DNA of 39,539 bases from Desulfococcaceae bacterium HSG9 (lineage in GTDB: Bacteria; Desulfobacterota; Desulfobacteria; Desulfobacterales; JAUCGF01). The DNA lies in assembly GCA_030378005.1 (NCBI GenBank), contig JAUCGF010000007.1, positions 1 to 39,539 of the forward strand. Reading direction: 5' to 3'. Position numbers and translations under genes: made by a program. Of the stretch, positions 8,317 through 17,375 are shown piece after piece. Position 1 is the first letter of the stretch; the number at the start of each line of letters is the position of its first letter. The notes under the pieces are model-generated. The model made no database searches. It saw nothing but the letters and a program-made list of their open reading frames with translations, and had not been told where the DNA came from.

Positions 8317-8802
8317 TACATTGTCAGCTTTTATGATTATACGGCATTGATCTGTTTTATGGCTATGTTTGCATGCATAATTATAGAAGTGATATGCCGT
8401 AACCTTTTATTTATGCCCACCACTTGGGCGGAAGAAGCTTCGCGCCTTTTCTGTGTGTGGAGCGTTTTTTTAGGTTCGGCATCCGCCTGGCACCGTGGTG
8501 CGCATATCGCTATTGATGTTTTGAGTACAAGAATCAGCGGTTTCAGTAAAACCACACTTCAAATGTCAATCAACATCCTCTGCTTGGTATTTTTTGGTGC
8601 CGTATGGTTTGGCACTCTATCGATCATGCAAACCAGCTATCCATCTAAGACGACAGCTTTAGAAATCAGCATCAGCTATTTTTATCTGGGGCTTTTTCTG
8701 GGGCTTACCGGAATGGTCATTTTCCAGATAGATGCGATGATTGGTATGATTAAAAAGCTGTATTTGACGGGAACGCCGGAGCAGGCTAAGGAATCGCATT
8801 AA
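8311..8802 (+). CDS. dctQ: TRAP transporter small permease (DctQ family)
   Basis: The 163-residue protein has four predicted membrane helices and the DctQ landmark TTWAEEASRLFCVWSVFLGSA, followed by HIAIDVL. It is the small membrane subunit that pairs with DctM. Its ATG lies inside the terminal motif of a hexamer-hairpin repeat and has no good ribosome binding site (only TTAAGAT), so expression may depend on coupling or on an altered 5' end. The stop overlaps the dctM ATG by one base (TAATG). Confidence 0.9.
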   Translation: MKYIVSFYDYTALICFMAMFACIIIEVICRNLLFMPTTWAEEASRLFCVWSVFLGSASAWHRGAHIAIDVLSTRISGFSKTTLQMSINILCLVFFGAVWFGTLSIMQTSYPSKTTALEISISYFYLGLFLGLTGMVIFQIDAMIGMIKKLYLTGTPEQAKESH

Positions 8803-10094
8803 TGGAAATGCTGGTTGTTTTTATCGGTCTGCTGATTATTCTTTTTATTTTGGGCGTTCCTGTGGGTGTTGCTATCGGGCTGACCTGCATGGCTGTATTG
8901 TGGGCGCAAAATGATTTTGAAAGCATCCCGTTAGACCTTTTCCCTTTGAAAATGATGCACGGCATCAATAACTTTCCTCTTTTAGCCATTCCTTTTTTCA
9001 TTTTAGCCGCCAATGTGATGAATGCCGGCAGCGTTACGCCGCGAATTTTTAATCTGGCCAATGCTTTGGTGGGACATGTGCGAGGTGGTTTAGGCCATGT
9101 TAATGTCATCGCCAGCATGATTTTTGCAGGTATGTCCGGAACCGCCGTGGCTGATGCCGCCGGTTTGGGAAGCCTGGAAATAAAAGCAATGCGCGATCAG
9201 GGATATCCGCTCTCTTATAGCGTCGGCATCACCAGCGCTTCATCAGTCATCGGTCCGATCATACCTCCGAGCGTGGCGATGGTGATCTATGGCTGGCTTG
9301 GAGATGTCAGTGTGGGAGCGCTTTTCATGGGCGGCTTGATTCCCGGTATTCTAATGGGGCTTAGTCTCATGGCGATGACCCTCATTCTTTCGTACCGGAT
9401 TAAAATGCCGCTTCAACCCCGTCCGCCAATCATCGAAGTGCTGCGGCTCTCAAAACGGGCGCTTCTATCGCTGATGGCTCCGGTTATTATTGTCGGCGGA
9501 ATCTGGTCGGGTGTGTTTACAGCGACCGAATCCGGAGTGGTGGCCAGCGTGTATGCCATTGTTTTGGGGATGGTCGTTTATAGGGATATTACATGGTCAG
9601 ACTTGTTAAAAGTGTTTCAAACCACGATTGCGTTTACAGCTATCGTTCTCTTCATTATCTCTTTGGCGGTGCTTTACGGATGGCTTCTGGTGCGCCTGCA
9701 AATTCCACTGACATTGGCCGAACTTGTGGTGCGGATTTCCACCAATAATACAGTATTGCTTATTCTGATTGTCATCTTTTTTCTTATCGTGGGATGTTTT
9801 ATGTCTGTAATCGAATCGGTTCTGATCTTTACACCTGTGATGGTTCCGATGGTTAAGATGCTGGGAATTGACCCGCTTTTTTTTGGTGTCTTAACGGTGA
9901 TATCTTTGTCGGTGGGCGTTATCACACCGCCATTTGGCAATGTGATCTATGTTATGGTGGGAATTGCGAATTTATCGTTTGAGGAAGTTGTCAAAGCGAT
10001 TTTACCATTTTTTATACCGATTTTGGCGGTTATTTTGATACTGGTATTTTTCCCTGAACTGGTAACTTTTCTGCCTCGGTATGTTGCGGGTTAA
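8802..10094 (+). CDS. dctM: TRAP transporter large permease (DctM family)
   Basis: The 430-residue protein is almost wholly hydrophobic, with about twelve membrane segments. It carries DctM landmarks including GVPVGVAIGLT, GMSGTAVADAAGLG and SSVIGPIIPPSVAM. It forms the sodium-driven transport channel with DctQ. The start codon overlaps the dctQ stop. The last codons are followed by a strong ribosome binding site for a short ORF at 10105. Confidence 0.94.
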   Translation: MEMLVVFIGLLIILFILGVPVGVAIGLTCMAVLWAQNDFESIPLDLFPLKMMHGINNFPLLAIPFFILAANVMNAGSVTPRIFNLANALVGHVRGGLGHVNVIASMIFAGMSGTAVADAAGLGSLEIKAMRDQGYPLSYSVGITSASSVIGPIIPPSVAMVIYGWLGDVSVGALFMGGLIPGILMGLSLMAMTLILSYRIKMPLQPRPPIIEVLRLSKRALLSLMAPVIIVGGIWSGVFTATESGVVASVYAIVLGMVVYRDITWSDLLKVFQTTIAFTAIVLFIISLAVLYGWLLVRLQIPLTLAELVVRISTNNTVLLILIVIFFLIVGCFMSVIESVLIFTPVMVPMVKMLGIDPLFFGVLTVISLSVGVITPPFGNVIYVMVGIANLSFEEVVKAILPFFIPILAVILILVFFPELVTFLPRYVAG

Positions 10095-10104
10095 GGAGGC
10101 TGAC

Positions 10105-10224
10105 ATGAAAAACACAACAATAAGTTCTGTTGACATTTTCAAATTTTATTTTCACCAGAGGCCGGTATTCGCGAGGAGTTGCGGCGAAAACGGCTTGAAG
10201 GTGCTATGGTTGCTAATTGGCTGA
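10105..10224 (+). pseudogene. Short ORF after dctM, cut by a palindromic element
   Basis: A 39-codon frame starts at an ATG nine bases after an AAGGAGG ribosome binding site that immediately follows the dctM stop. Only the first six or seven codons (MKNTTIS) lie outside the inverted-repeat element at 10124-10258; the rest is element sequence. This looks like the head of a third TRAP-operon gene replaced by an insertion. In related operons a universal stress protein gene often sits here, but nothing in the residue count allows that to be shown. Confidence 0.4.
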
Positions 10225-10258
10225 AAATTAAAATCATTTCATCAAATGTCAACAGAAC
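10124..10258. repeat. Type-5 inverted-repeat element
   Basis: A 135-bp element with perfect 15-bp ends, GTTCTGTTGACATTT and AAATGTCAACAGAAC. The similarity between arms continues imperfectly for about 40 bases. One internal frame reads EAGIREELRRKRLEGAM and on to a stop in the right end, which could be the tail of a lost coding sequence. No clear target duplication is seen. Confidence 0.7.
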
Positions 10259-10264
10259 CTGAAA

Positions 10265-10459
10265 TTAAAGAAACTTATCTATATTTTCGCCGATAAAATC
10301 AGCAGCCACGGCTTTGAATTTACGCACAATTTCATCAGTATCTTTTATTTTCAGAGCTTTATTTTTGGATACGCCGATTTTTTGAGCAAATTGCATCCGG
10401 CCCCCGTATCCCTTTTTGTTTGTTACAATATCATATATTTTCCCCAGTTTAACACCCAT
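10265..10459 (-). CDS. Small unknown basic protein (64 aa)
   Basis: The frame has a clear start, with AAGGAG eleven bases before the ATG at 10459. The product begins MGVKLGKIYDIVTNKKGYGG, is lysine-rich and cytosolic, and has a central stretch FAQKIGVSKNKALKIKDTDE. I do not recognise a family. It lies 148 bases downstream of the receiver-PATAN-roadblock gene and reads the same way, so co-transcription is possible. Confidence 0.6.
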   Translation of the reverse strand: MGVKLGKIYDIVTNKKGYGGRMQFAQKIGVSKNKALKIKDTDEIVRKFKAVAADFIGENIDKFL

Positions 10460-10607
10460 TTTAGCTTCTCCTTAATAAGGATGTTAAAACAATTGCGATT
10501 ATTTTAAATAAAAACAACATGTTAAGTAAAAATAAATGCGTAACATAACCTATTGAATTTATAGGCAACAAGGCATATTGTTTTAACATTTTCTTATGGC
10601 TTAATCA

Positions 10608-11924
10608 TCAGTCCGTCACAGCATCTTCAAAAGCATCGATAATTTTAGGGATAACAATATTCAGCATCAGTCCCAACTGAATTTTCGAACTGTCGATCAG
10701 TATGCCCCAGCGGTATTCCCCCATGGGCAGAATAATTACCATCTGATCATCCACCAAATCTAAAAGATAATATTTACCTAAACTGGGAAAGCCGCTGTCC
10801 CGTAGTGTCTCCGCAATATAAGTGGTCAGTTGGTTAAAGAGAGCGGTGGCTTTGGGCTGCGGATTATAAGCGGCAATTGACACACCATCAGCAACCATGA
10901 AAATATCGGTCGCTAACAGCCCGTCCCCCAAGTCTTTTTTCATCATTTCAACCGCTTGATTTAACTTTTGTACGTTCATATCTGGCTCCTTCTTGACTTC
11001 TGCTGTATTATTTTTATATGTTCCTGTATTACTTGATTTTGATTCTGTTTCAGTCACCCTTGATTGAGTATCCCGACTGAGGCTGTCATCGGAATGATTA
11101 TACTTTTTAGATATTTCATCTGCAATTTCATCAAATGCAACAGGTTTTCCCGAGCTTTGCCGAACCTCTGAAAATTCATTCTTAAGTTTAACAGATTTTT
11201 CCGATTCTTGTTCTTGCGGCTCCTCTGAAGATTCATCCTTTTCTTTCATTGCATCCAAAAGCAGCGTTATCAGTTGAGTTTGGATGCGTTTTTTAAACTT
11301 GAAATTGGGTCTGTCGTCAAATTTAATTTCAACATCATCCCAACCGATAATCATGCGAGCTGCTGATGTGCCTTTATAGTCACCGCAAACCGCTTCATAA
11401 AGAGTGCCTTTTTCAAAGTAGAAACAACCGGTATGATCGGTATTTCGATTTCGGACATCAACCATACATGTTTTATATTCCATTTCGATAAGCTGTAAAA
11501 AACCGGCAACCGATATATTTTTAACAACACCGGCAGTGGAGGTGTTCCTTAAATTATCCCTGATCGCATCAGCCAAATCTTTAAAGCCTACAGGTTTGGC
11601 CATAAAATTTAAGCAACCTAATCTTTTCAGACGTGCTTCAATATCTTTGGTTCCGTAAGCGCTCAATACAATCACAGGTGTGGAAACATAGTGGGAACGC
11701 ATATAAGCAAGAAGTTGAAAACCATTCATTACTGGCATTTTCAGATCAGTGACCACCAAGTCTATAGGGTGTGATTTTAATAGCTGAACGGCTTCCTGGC
11801 CATTTTGAGCGGATAAAAAAGCGTAATCCTTAGCATAAAAGGTTTCAAGACCTGAAATCAGTGTGGATGTAAGCCGGGTTTCATCATCGACGATCAGAAC
11901 GTTTTTCATTTTAGCATAATCCAT
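10608..11924 (-). CDS. Response-regulator receiver / PATAN (DUF4388) / roadblock-like protein
   Basis: The 438-residue protein starts with a CheY-like receiver: acidic pair Asp13-Asp14, phosphoacceptor Asp60 in VVTDLKMP, Ser88 and Lys110 in MAKP. A PATAN/DUF4388-type domain follows (about 135-235, with CFYFEKGTLYEAVCGDYKG). A charged low-complexity linker (about 235-315) leads to a roadblock/LC7-like domain (about 315-430). There is no DNA-binding domain, so output is probably by protein interaction, for example with small GTPases as known for bacterial roadblock proteins. The partner kinase is not in the window. A start at Met6 (11909) is equally possible; neither has a strong ribosome binding site. 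Confidence 0.82.
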   Translation of the reverse strand: MDYAKMKNVLIVDDETRLTSTLISGLETFYAKDYAFLSAQNGQEAVQLLKSHPIDLVVTDLKMPVMNGFQLLAYMRSHYVSTPVIVLSAYGTKDIEARLKRLGCLNFMAKPVGFKDLADAIRDNLRNTSTAGVVKNISVAGFLQLIEMEYKTCMVDVRNRNTDHTGCFYFEKGTLYEAVCGDYKGTSAARMIIGWDDVEIKFDDRPNFKFKKRIQTQLITLLLDAMKEKDESSEEPQEQESEKSVKLKNEFSEVRQSSGKPVAFDEIADEISKKYNHSDDSLSRDTQSRVTETESKSSNTGTYKNNTAEVKKEPDMNVQKLNQAVEMMKKDLGDGLLATDIFMVADGVSIAAYNPQPKATALFNQLTTYIAETLRDSGFPSLGKYYLLDLVDDQMVIILPMGEYRWGILIDSSKIQLGLMLNIVIPKIIDAFEDAVTD

Positions 11925-12272
11925 TCAATCGCAGCATAACATCGGTTGGCGTAGAAAGCATCAATCCCCTAGTTTAGAGACAACGGAATATAATAGCTTG
12001 TTCCTATTTCTTACCATTATGAATTTGGAATCCTTTATACGAAGCTAAAAGCGGTTTACACTTTCCAGCTTCTAAGCGGTTCGCAAAATTTTTCGTATTC
12101 GATCTGTAACAGGGACAAGAGGCCGGAACATGAAAAATTTGCACTTTCTGCATTTATAAAAGTGTTAAATAGGAGATGAAGTATGCCATGAATTTAATAT
12201 AGAATTGAAATGTTATACTTCATATTATGGCTGAAAACGATGGTTGTGTCAAGAATATAGATAATATGATTA
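11925..12272. other. Intergenic region between comEC and the receiver gene
   Basis: No gene is seen. A small hairpin with arms GAAGTAT and ATACTTC lies at about 12178-12230, downstream of the comEC stop. It lacks a T-run. Nothing else is supported. Confidence 0.4.
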
Positions 12273-14822
12273 TTATTTTTGCATCTCTTGCATAGAAAAA
12301 TCGCTTACCAAGGGGCTGATCTTAAGCGATTGGCCATTCGTAATCACCTGGACGGCTCCGTGAAGGTCAGTGCGCATCACTTTACACCCTTTGCGATAAT
12401 AACGCTTCAGTACTTCAGGATGCGGAAAACCGAATTTATTCTGAAAACCACAGGAAATAAGCGCAACAGCAGGGCGTACTTTGTCAATAAAAGGTTCTGT
12501 GCTTGAAGAACGGCTGCCGTGATGGGGTGCAAAAAGCACAGAACTGCGTAGTTCGCTTCCTGCTGAACGGATGAGTTCCTTTTCGCCGCGTTCCATAATA
12601 TCGCCGGTGAAAAGAAAATTGACCTTACCAAATTCCATTTTGAATACTATGGAATTGTTATTTTTACGACGCCACTTTTCATACCGGCTTTTGCGAAAAT
12701 AATCATCGGGAGGGTAAAGAATTTTAAACGTTACTCCGTTATTAAATTGCCATTTTGGCAAATCTTGAAATTTTTGCAGAGGCAGACGCTTTTTATTCAT
12801 CATTTGAGCAAACCGTTTCCAGCCCTTGGTATCAGATGTATCATCTGTGCGCCAGATATTTTTGACATTAAAATGATCAATAATAAACACCAAGCCGTTT
12901 AAATGATCCCTTTCCGGATGGGTTAAGACGACCGTATCAACCGTCATAATTTTTTTACGCCACAACAGCGGCGCTATCATACGGGCACCGATATCAAAAT
13001 GCGAACTATCCGAAAAACCACCACCGTCAATAAGAAAGCAATCGCCTCCGGGTAACTCGGCCAGATAAGAACTGCCTTGCCCCACATCAATCATCGTAAC
13101 GCGCAGATCATCACGCCAGAAACGATCGTTAAGCCAATAAAGTGTATCAATGCTCAAAATTATCAAAACCGCTATGATCACAGTGATCGCCGGTTTTAGT
13201 TCGGACACATTCCGTTCATTGTCAGTAAGGTTATAACGCCAGGCGATGATTTTTATCACAGCGCCAAGTAATAAATAGTAACAGGCGATTTCTATATGCG
13301 TAGGGGTAAATGTTTTCATCGCCACCCACGGAAATGATGCCAAACCGAGAATGATATTGAGTGCCACAGAAAGTATGGCCGCACTTGCCTGAAGGCTTAT
13401 TTCCGCTACCTGCGGTAAAAATGGCAGCAAAAATACAGCGAGCAACCCCAACGGGATAGTTATAAAACCGATTAACGGGATTATTATAAGATTCATCCAA
13501 ATCCCGACGATTGATATCTGATTGAAGTATAGCATAGTTAACGGCAAAACACCCAAAATAGCCAATAAAGATACTAAAATAAGGTTTGCGACCTTGTACT
13601 GAAATCGGTTAAAAAAATTCGCATATAGCTCGGTTGCGCGTCGCGGTTCAAATTGCCGAAAGCCAAATAAAATAGAAAAAACAGCGGCAAATGAGAGTTG
13701 GAATGAAATTGAAAAAAGCAACGCAGGCGTAACGCTAAGAATGAGGAACGCCGCCCATAAAAGCGTACTCAAGGAATCATATTCATTGTTCTTTACAATG
13801 GCAATCAAAAATAGTGTGATCATCACAACCGCCCGCTGAGTGGATGGCGACATGCCCGCTATCAGTCCATAAAATATCACCGGCATAATCGTCAAAATGG
13901 CGCAAACTTTATCGGATGCGGCATACCACAACAGTGGTGTCATTAAGTGAAGCACTTTTTGTAACAGAAAAAAACACACTGTTGCGATAATACCGATATG
14001 AAGCCCGGAAATAGCCAAAATATGGGAAACTCCGGCGCGTTGAAACGCATCACGCAACGGCCCTCGGATTTCATTTCGCTCCCCTACAATCAGGGCTTTT
14101 AATACGGCGCGAGGCTGTCCCTTTGTATATGTGTTGATAAAGTGGATGATGTTTTGTCGCATCGCGCTAATTGATGCAGAAATTCCTCCGTCAGTGTTAT
14201 GGCCCAATAATGTGACGTTTTCACCATAAACATAAGTGCTTACGCGAATGCCTTTATATGCCATATAGCGTTCGTAATCAAAGCCTCCCGGATTATGGAA
14301 GTTGCGTATCAGGCGCATTTTACCGTTGAATTTGATGCGGTCGCCTTTTTTTAATTGAGGCGGATTATGTGCAACTGTAACATATATAATTCCGGTAACC
14401 GAATCAGTATGGTTCTGATATTGGAGCGTCAGAACACGCAGATTCAATTTAATGCGATGGGGATAGATGATCGGATCGTCTGTGATAACACCGGTGATTA
14501 TCCGGCGGTGTCTATCGGCGAAATGGCTTATATCGTTCGCAGGCAAAGACGGTGCGGTCAGATATTGGATGGAAAGATAGCCGAGGGCGATAAACAATAT
14601 AAGCGGTGCTATACCGGCCGCGTTGTCTTTGATAATATGATATAAAATAAAAAGGGCGCTGATACCGGCACCCCATAAGGCCCATTTGCCAAATCCCGGA
14701 TACACGTCGCCTAGGATAATACCGATTATCAGGGAGAGCAGTAAAAGACTGACAGAATGAATATAAGTGTATTCCGGATCATTCCCGTGTATATGCTTAG
14801 AAAAAGGGGGCGAAATAACCAC
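12273..14822 (-). CDS. comEC: ComEC/Rec2 family DNA uptake channel protein
   Basis: The 849-residue protein has the full three-part layout. An N-terminal membrane/OB-like region (DUF4131, about 30-210) is followed by a multi-spanning competence domain with the conserved LAISGLHIG stretch (about 265-275). The C-terminal metallo-beta-lactamase-like domain contains MIDVGQGSSYL, LIDGGG and the metal motif THPERDH. It would move single-stranded DNA across the inner membrane, with the lactamase-like domain possibly degrading the other strand. The start used is GTG at 14822 with a close GGAG; it is not certain. A DprA-like gene lies 2 kb away, but no pilus genes are visible. Confidence 0.9.
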   Translation of the reverse strand: MVISPPFSKHIHGNDPEYTYIHSVSLLLLSLIIGIILGDVYPGFGKWALWGAGISALFILYHIIKDNAAGIAPLILFIALGYLSIQYLTAPSLPANDISHFADRHRRIITGVITDDPIIYPHRIKLNLRVLTLQYQNHTDSVTGIIYVTVAHNPPQLKKGDRIKFNGKMRLIRNFHNPGGFDYERYMAYKGIRVSTYVYGENVTLLGHNTDGGISASISAMRQNIIHFINTYTKGQPRAVLKALIVGERNEIRGPLRDAFQRAGVSHILAISGLHIGIIATVCFFLLQKVLHLMTPLLWYAASDKVCAILTIMPVIFYGLIAGMSPSTQRAVVMITLFLIAIVKNNEYDSLSTLLWAAFLILSVTPALLFSISFQLSFAAVFSILFGFRQFEPRRATELYANFFNRFQYKVANLILVSLLAILGVLPLTMLYFNQISIVGIWMNLIIIPLIGFITIPLGLLAVFLLPFLPQVAEISLQASAAILSVALNIILGLASFPWVAMKTFTPTHIEIACYYLLLGAVIKIIAWRYNLTDNERNVSELKPAITVIIAVLIILSIDTLYWLNDRFWRDDLRVTMIDVGQGSSYLAELPGGDCFLIDGGGFSDSSHFDIGARMIAPLLWRKKIMTVDTVVLTHPERDHLNGLVFIIDHFNVKNIWRTDDTSDTKGWKRFAQMMNKKRLPLQKFQDLPKWQFNNGVTFKILYPPDDYFRKSRYEKWRRKNNNSIVFKMEFGKVNFLFTGDIMERGEKELIRSAGSELRSSVLFAPHHGSRSSSTEPFIDKVRPAVALISCGFQNKFGFPHPEVLKRYYRKGCKVMRTDLHGAVQVITNGQSLKISPLVSDFSMQEMQK

Positions 14823-15222
14823 TCCATTTATATTTTGATTTTTAATTCTTAATCGTTCAGATTAAGAAATTGGGGACGTTATATCATCCCCGCTCCTTGA
14901 AGGTGGAACATTCAATTTTTTGTCATTTGGATATTGTGATTTATTTGTTTTTTGTCATTATCCATGCTGAACGGTATAAATTTTATATGATGTTTATAAT
15001 AATTTAGATCAGTAGTGGGCAACAACTTTTTTTAAACTAATATCCGTTGTTATATTTGGCCAAAACCATAGCTGTGATTTTATATGATTTAACACCGATT
15101 ATGCCTTGAAATACCTGTCAAACATGGCTAATAATCTTGAATTACTGAATAATATCATCTTGAAAAGTGAACAACCCTACACTTTGAAAGTAAAAATGGT
15201 TAGGCTGCATACTTTTTTAAGC
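14823..15222. other. Intergenic region upstream of sat
   Basis: Apart from the hexamer hairpin, no gene is convincing. A 63-codon frame at 15106-15297 lacks a ribosome binding site and overlaps the sat promoter, so I do not call it. The divergent comEC and sat promoters should both lie here. Confidence 0.4.
14841..14871. repeat. Short hexamer hairpin upstream of comEC
   Basis: Arms ATTCTTAATC and GATTAAGAAT flank GTTCA, the complement of the usual GAACG-type apex. It lies 20 bases upstream of the comEC start and is the shortest member of the hexamer family. A GGGGACG/CATCCCC pair follows at 14872-14893. Confidence 0.6.
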
Positions 15223-15251
15223 TTGACAAAGAATTGTTTCCTTAATATATT
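15223..15251 (+). promoter_or_regulatory. Sigma70-like promoter of sat
   Basis: TTGACA (15223-15228) and TATATT (15246-15251) are separated by exactly 17 bases, close to the sigma70 consensus. Transcription would start near 15258, leaving a leader of about 70 bases before the sat ATG. This fits constitutive, strong expression of a core catabolic enzyme. Confidence 0.65.
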
Positions 15252-15328
15252 TATAAGTTTTGTAAAGAAAAAATTTAATGATAGGAACTCATTTTAAGCA
15301 ATTAACATTGAAAAGGAGACATGAACTG

Positions 15329-16600
15329 ATGGCAAATTTAGTTGCGCCTCACGGAGGAAAAGGCTTAACCTGCTGCCTGCTTGAAGGCGCGGAATTGGAT
15401 GCGGAAAAGAAAAAAGCGGAAGGGTTGAAGAAAATAACCATTTCAGCGCGTGAAGAGGGTGATCTCATTATGATGGGAATCGGCGGTTTCAGCCCTCTGA
15501 CCGGTTTTATGACTCAAGCGGATTGGAAAGGCGTATGTGATGATTTCCTGATGGCCGACGGAACCTTCTGGCCCATTCCGGTAACACTTTCGGCTGATAA
15601 AGCTGATGCCGATGCAATAAATGTAGGCGACGAAATCACACTGGCGGCTGCAAACGGCGAACTCATGGCCACTATGGAAGTCACCGAGAAATTTGAGATG
15701 ACCGAAGCCGATAAAGTCTATGAATGTGAAAAAGTTTACATGGGCGAAGGCACCCCTACCGCTGAGGAATTTTGGAAAATTGCCAAAGATGACCATCCGG
15801 GCGTTCAAATGGTGATGGGCCAGAAAGATGTCAGTCTGGCCGGCCCTGTCAAGGTTCTGACCGAAGGCGAATATCCGGAAAAATACCCGGGCGTTTATAT
15901 GCGACCGGCCGAATCCCGTAAAATATTTGAAGATAGAGGTTGGAGCGAAGTGGCCGCGTTACAGCTCCGCAACCCCATGCACCGTTCCCACGAATACCTC
16001 TGCAAAATCGCTGTGGAAGTATGTGACGGTGTTTACATTCATTCTCTGGTCGGCAACCTGAAACCGGGTGATATTCCGGCGGATACACGCGTTAAATGTA
16101 TTGATGCGTTGGTTAAAAATTATTTTGTGGAAGACAATGTCGTACAGGGCGGCTATCCGCTGGATATGCGTTATGCCGGCCCGCGTGAAGGCCTTTTACA
16201 TGCGACCTTCCGCCAAAACTATGGCTGCTCACGCATGATTATCGGCCGCGACCATGCCGGTGTAGGCGATTTTTACGGCATGTTTGAAGCTCAGACCATT
16301 TTTGACAAAATCCCGACCCCGGCCGAAGACGGCAAAGCGTTGCTGTGTGCGCCGCTGAAAATCGACTGGACGTTCTACTGCTACAAGTGTGACGGCATGG
16401 CATCATTACGCACCTGCCCGCATGGCAAAGATGACCGCGTACTTCTTTCCGGCACCATGCTGCGCAAAGGCTTGTCCGAAGGCACCGAGATTCCGGATCA
16501 CTTTGGGCGCGATGAAGTTTTGGAAATTCTCCGCGAATACTATGCCAGCCTGACTGAAAAAGTTGAAATTAAAACACACAAGGCGGCTATGGGCAGTTAA
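15329..16600 (+). CDS. sat: ATP sulfurylase (dissimilatory type)
   Basis: The 423-residue enzyme activates sulfate with ATP to adenosine phosphosulfate, the first step of sulfate reduction. Visible motifs are [11 protein letters not shown] (212-222), with the HxxH nucleotide-handling histidines, and GRDHAG (306-311). A zinc knuckle follows, Cys351, Cys354, Cys363 and His365, as in homodimeric prokaryotic Sat. Length matches the family, and no APS-kinase domain is attached. I start at the ATG at 15329, ten bases after AAGGAG. An upstream ATG at 15278 would add residues unlike the family, and an ATG at 15321 runs straight into a stop. The gene stands alone between a promoter and a terminator; aprAB is not in the window. 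Confidence 0.97.
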   Translation: MANLVAPHGGKGLTCCLLEGAELDAEKKKAEGLKKITISAREEGDLIMMGIGGFSPLTGFMTQADWKGVCDDFLMADGTFWPIPVTLSADKADADAINVGDEITLAAANGELMATMEVTEKFEMTEADKVYECEKVYMGEGTPTAEEFWKIAKDDHPGVQMVMGQKDVSLAGPVKVLTEGEYPEKYPGVYMRPAESRKIFEDRGWSEVAALQLRNPMHRSHEYLCKIAVEVCDGVYIHSLVGNLKPGDIPADTRVKCIDALVKNYFVEDNVVQGGYPLDMRYAGPREGLLHATFRQNYGCSRMIIGRDHAGVGDFYGMFEAQTIFDKIPTPAEDGKALLCAPLKIDWTFYCYKCDGMASLRTCPHGKDDRVLLSGTMLRKGLSEGTEIPDHFGRDEVLEILREYYASLTEKVEIKTHKAAMGS

Positions 16601-16642
16601 TTTTCGGATTGTCTGATTTAATAACAATCAGAATGTAAAATA

Positions 16643-16675
16643 AAAAAGGGAGATGCTTAATTGCATCTCCCTTTT
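16643..16675 (+). terminator. Rho-independent terminator after sat
   Basis: GGGAGATGC and GCATCTCCC form a perfect 9-bp stem with a six-base loop, preceded by an A-run and followed by TTTT. It lies about 45 bases after the sat stop. Confidence 0.88.
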
Positions 16676-16755
16676 CCATGTAGTTTTTAGCAGTTCGTAT
16701 ATAACATCCACGCTGATTTCGTTAAAATCAAGCAGATTAAGTCATTCAAACCCGA

Positions 16756-17217
16756 TCATAACCTCCTTATCCCGATAAAAAGACAATAACACTTCCAAAC
16801 TCCCCCGCTGCGCGCATGAGCGATACTGATTTTATCAGCCATATCCAGCATTAAGCGGTTGCGTATGTCAGCGCGTTGCGCGTTGATCCATTTCACGGAT
16901 TCATCAAAAGGAGATATGATCAATATTCGGTTTTGCGCCAGCGCGGTTTTTATTTGTGCAGACCATCGTTTTTGCATGCCCCGTGCCAGCACCAAAATGA
17001 TCGGTTGGGAGCCTTTGAGCAGGATTTGAAACACATCTTTTTCGATCTGGGAATGAAAACAGGAAATCACGCAATTGGCCTTTTGGCGTTGTTCGAGCGA
17101 CCAGTCGTAACTTTTGACAACAATATCCGCCGGACATTGACGGGAGCAAAAAAAAGCGGTTTTAGGCGCTTTTAAAATTTCCCGGTTGCCGCGATAGGTC
17201 AGTTCATGCGTTTCCAT
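16756..17217 (-). CDS. Small DprA/Smf-like protein
   Basis: The 153-residue protein resembles the Rossmann-like core of DprA/LOG proteins: FFCSRQCPADIVVKSYDW at 22-39, ISCFHSQIEKDVFQILLKG, IILVLARGM, and LIISPFDE with ISIAHARSGG near the end. It is about half the length of the DprA that loads RecA during transformation, so it belongs to a short DprA-like family of unclear role. The last residues (WKCYCLFIGIRRL) are unlike the usual GGK-type ending, which may mean a shortened C-terminus. ComEC encoded nearby gives a loose link to DNA uptake; the position next to a methyltransferase-helicase module equally suggests a defence role. Confidence 0.7.
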   Translation of the reverse strand: METHELTYRGNREILKAPKTAFFCSRQCPADIVVKSYDWSLEQRQKANCVISCFHSQIEKDVFQILLKGSQPIILVLARGMQKRWSAQIKTALAQNRILIISPFDESVKWINAQRADIRNRLMLDMADKISIAHARSGGVWKCYCLFIGIRRL

Positions 17218-17249
17218 CAGACATTCCGTTCGATTTCTCCGTTAGGATC

Positions 17250-17370
17250 GGGGATGAAATAACTTCCCCATTTCATAATCTTAATCTTAATCTGAACGAT
17301 TAAGATTAAGAGTACGATTAGGATTATGAATTCAAAATCAAAATACAAATGGGGAAGTTATTTCGTCCCC
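17250..17370. repeat. Type-7 element: 24-bp inverted repeats around a hexamer hairpin
   Basis: Ends GGGGAYGAAATAACTTCCCC plus ATTT match over 23 of 24 positions on opposite strands (17250-17273 and 17347-17370). Between them is a hexamer hairpin with the TCTGAACGATT apex and the terminal GATTATGAA. It lies between the DprA-like start and the methyltransferase stop. Related end fragments are visible near 5509 and 14872. Confidence 0.8.
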
Positions 17371-17375
17371 ATTCC

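Noticed and set aside
15106..15297. Short frame upstream of sat as a gene
   Set aside because: No ribosome binding site, AT-rich random-looking peptide, and it overlaps the sat promoter and leader.
15278..15328. Longer start for sat at 15278
   Set aside because: The ATG at 15329 has AAGGAG at the right distance and gives the family-typical N-terminus; the extension looks like leader sequence.
16756..17217. A true DprA for natural transformation
   Set aside because: About half of the usual length with an atypical C-terminus; only the core pattern is present.
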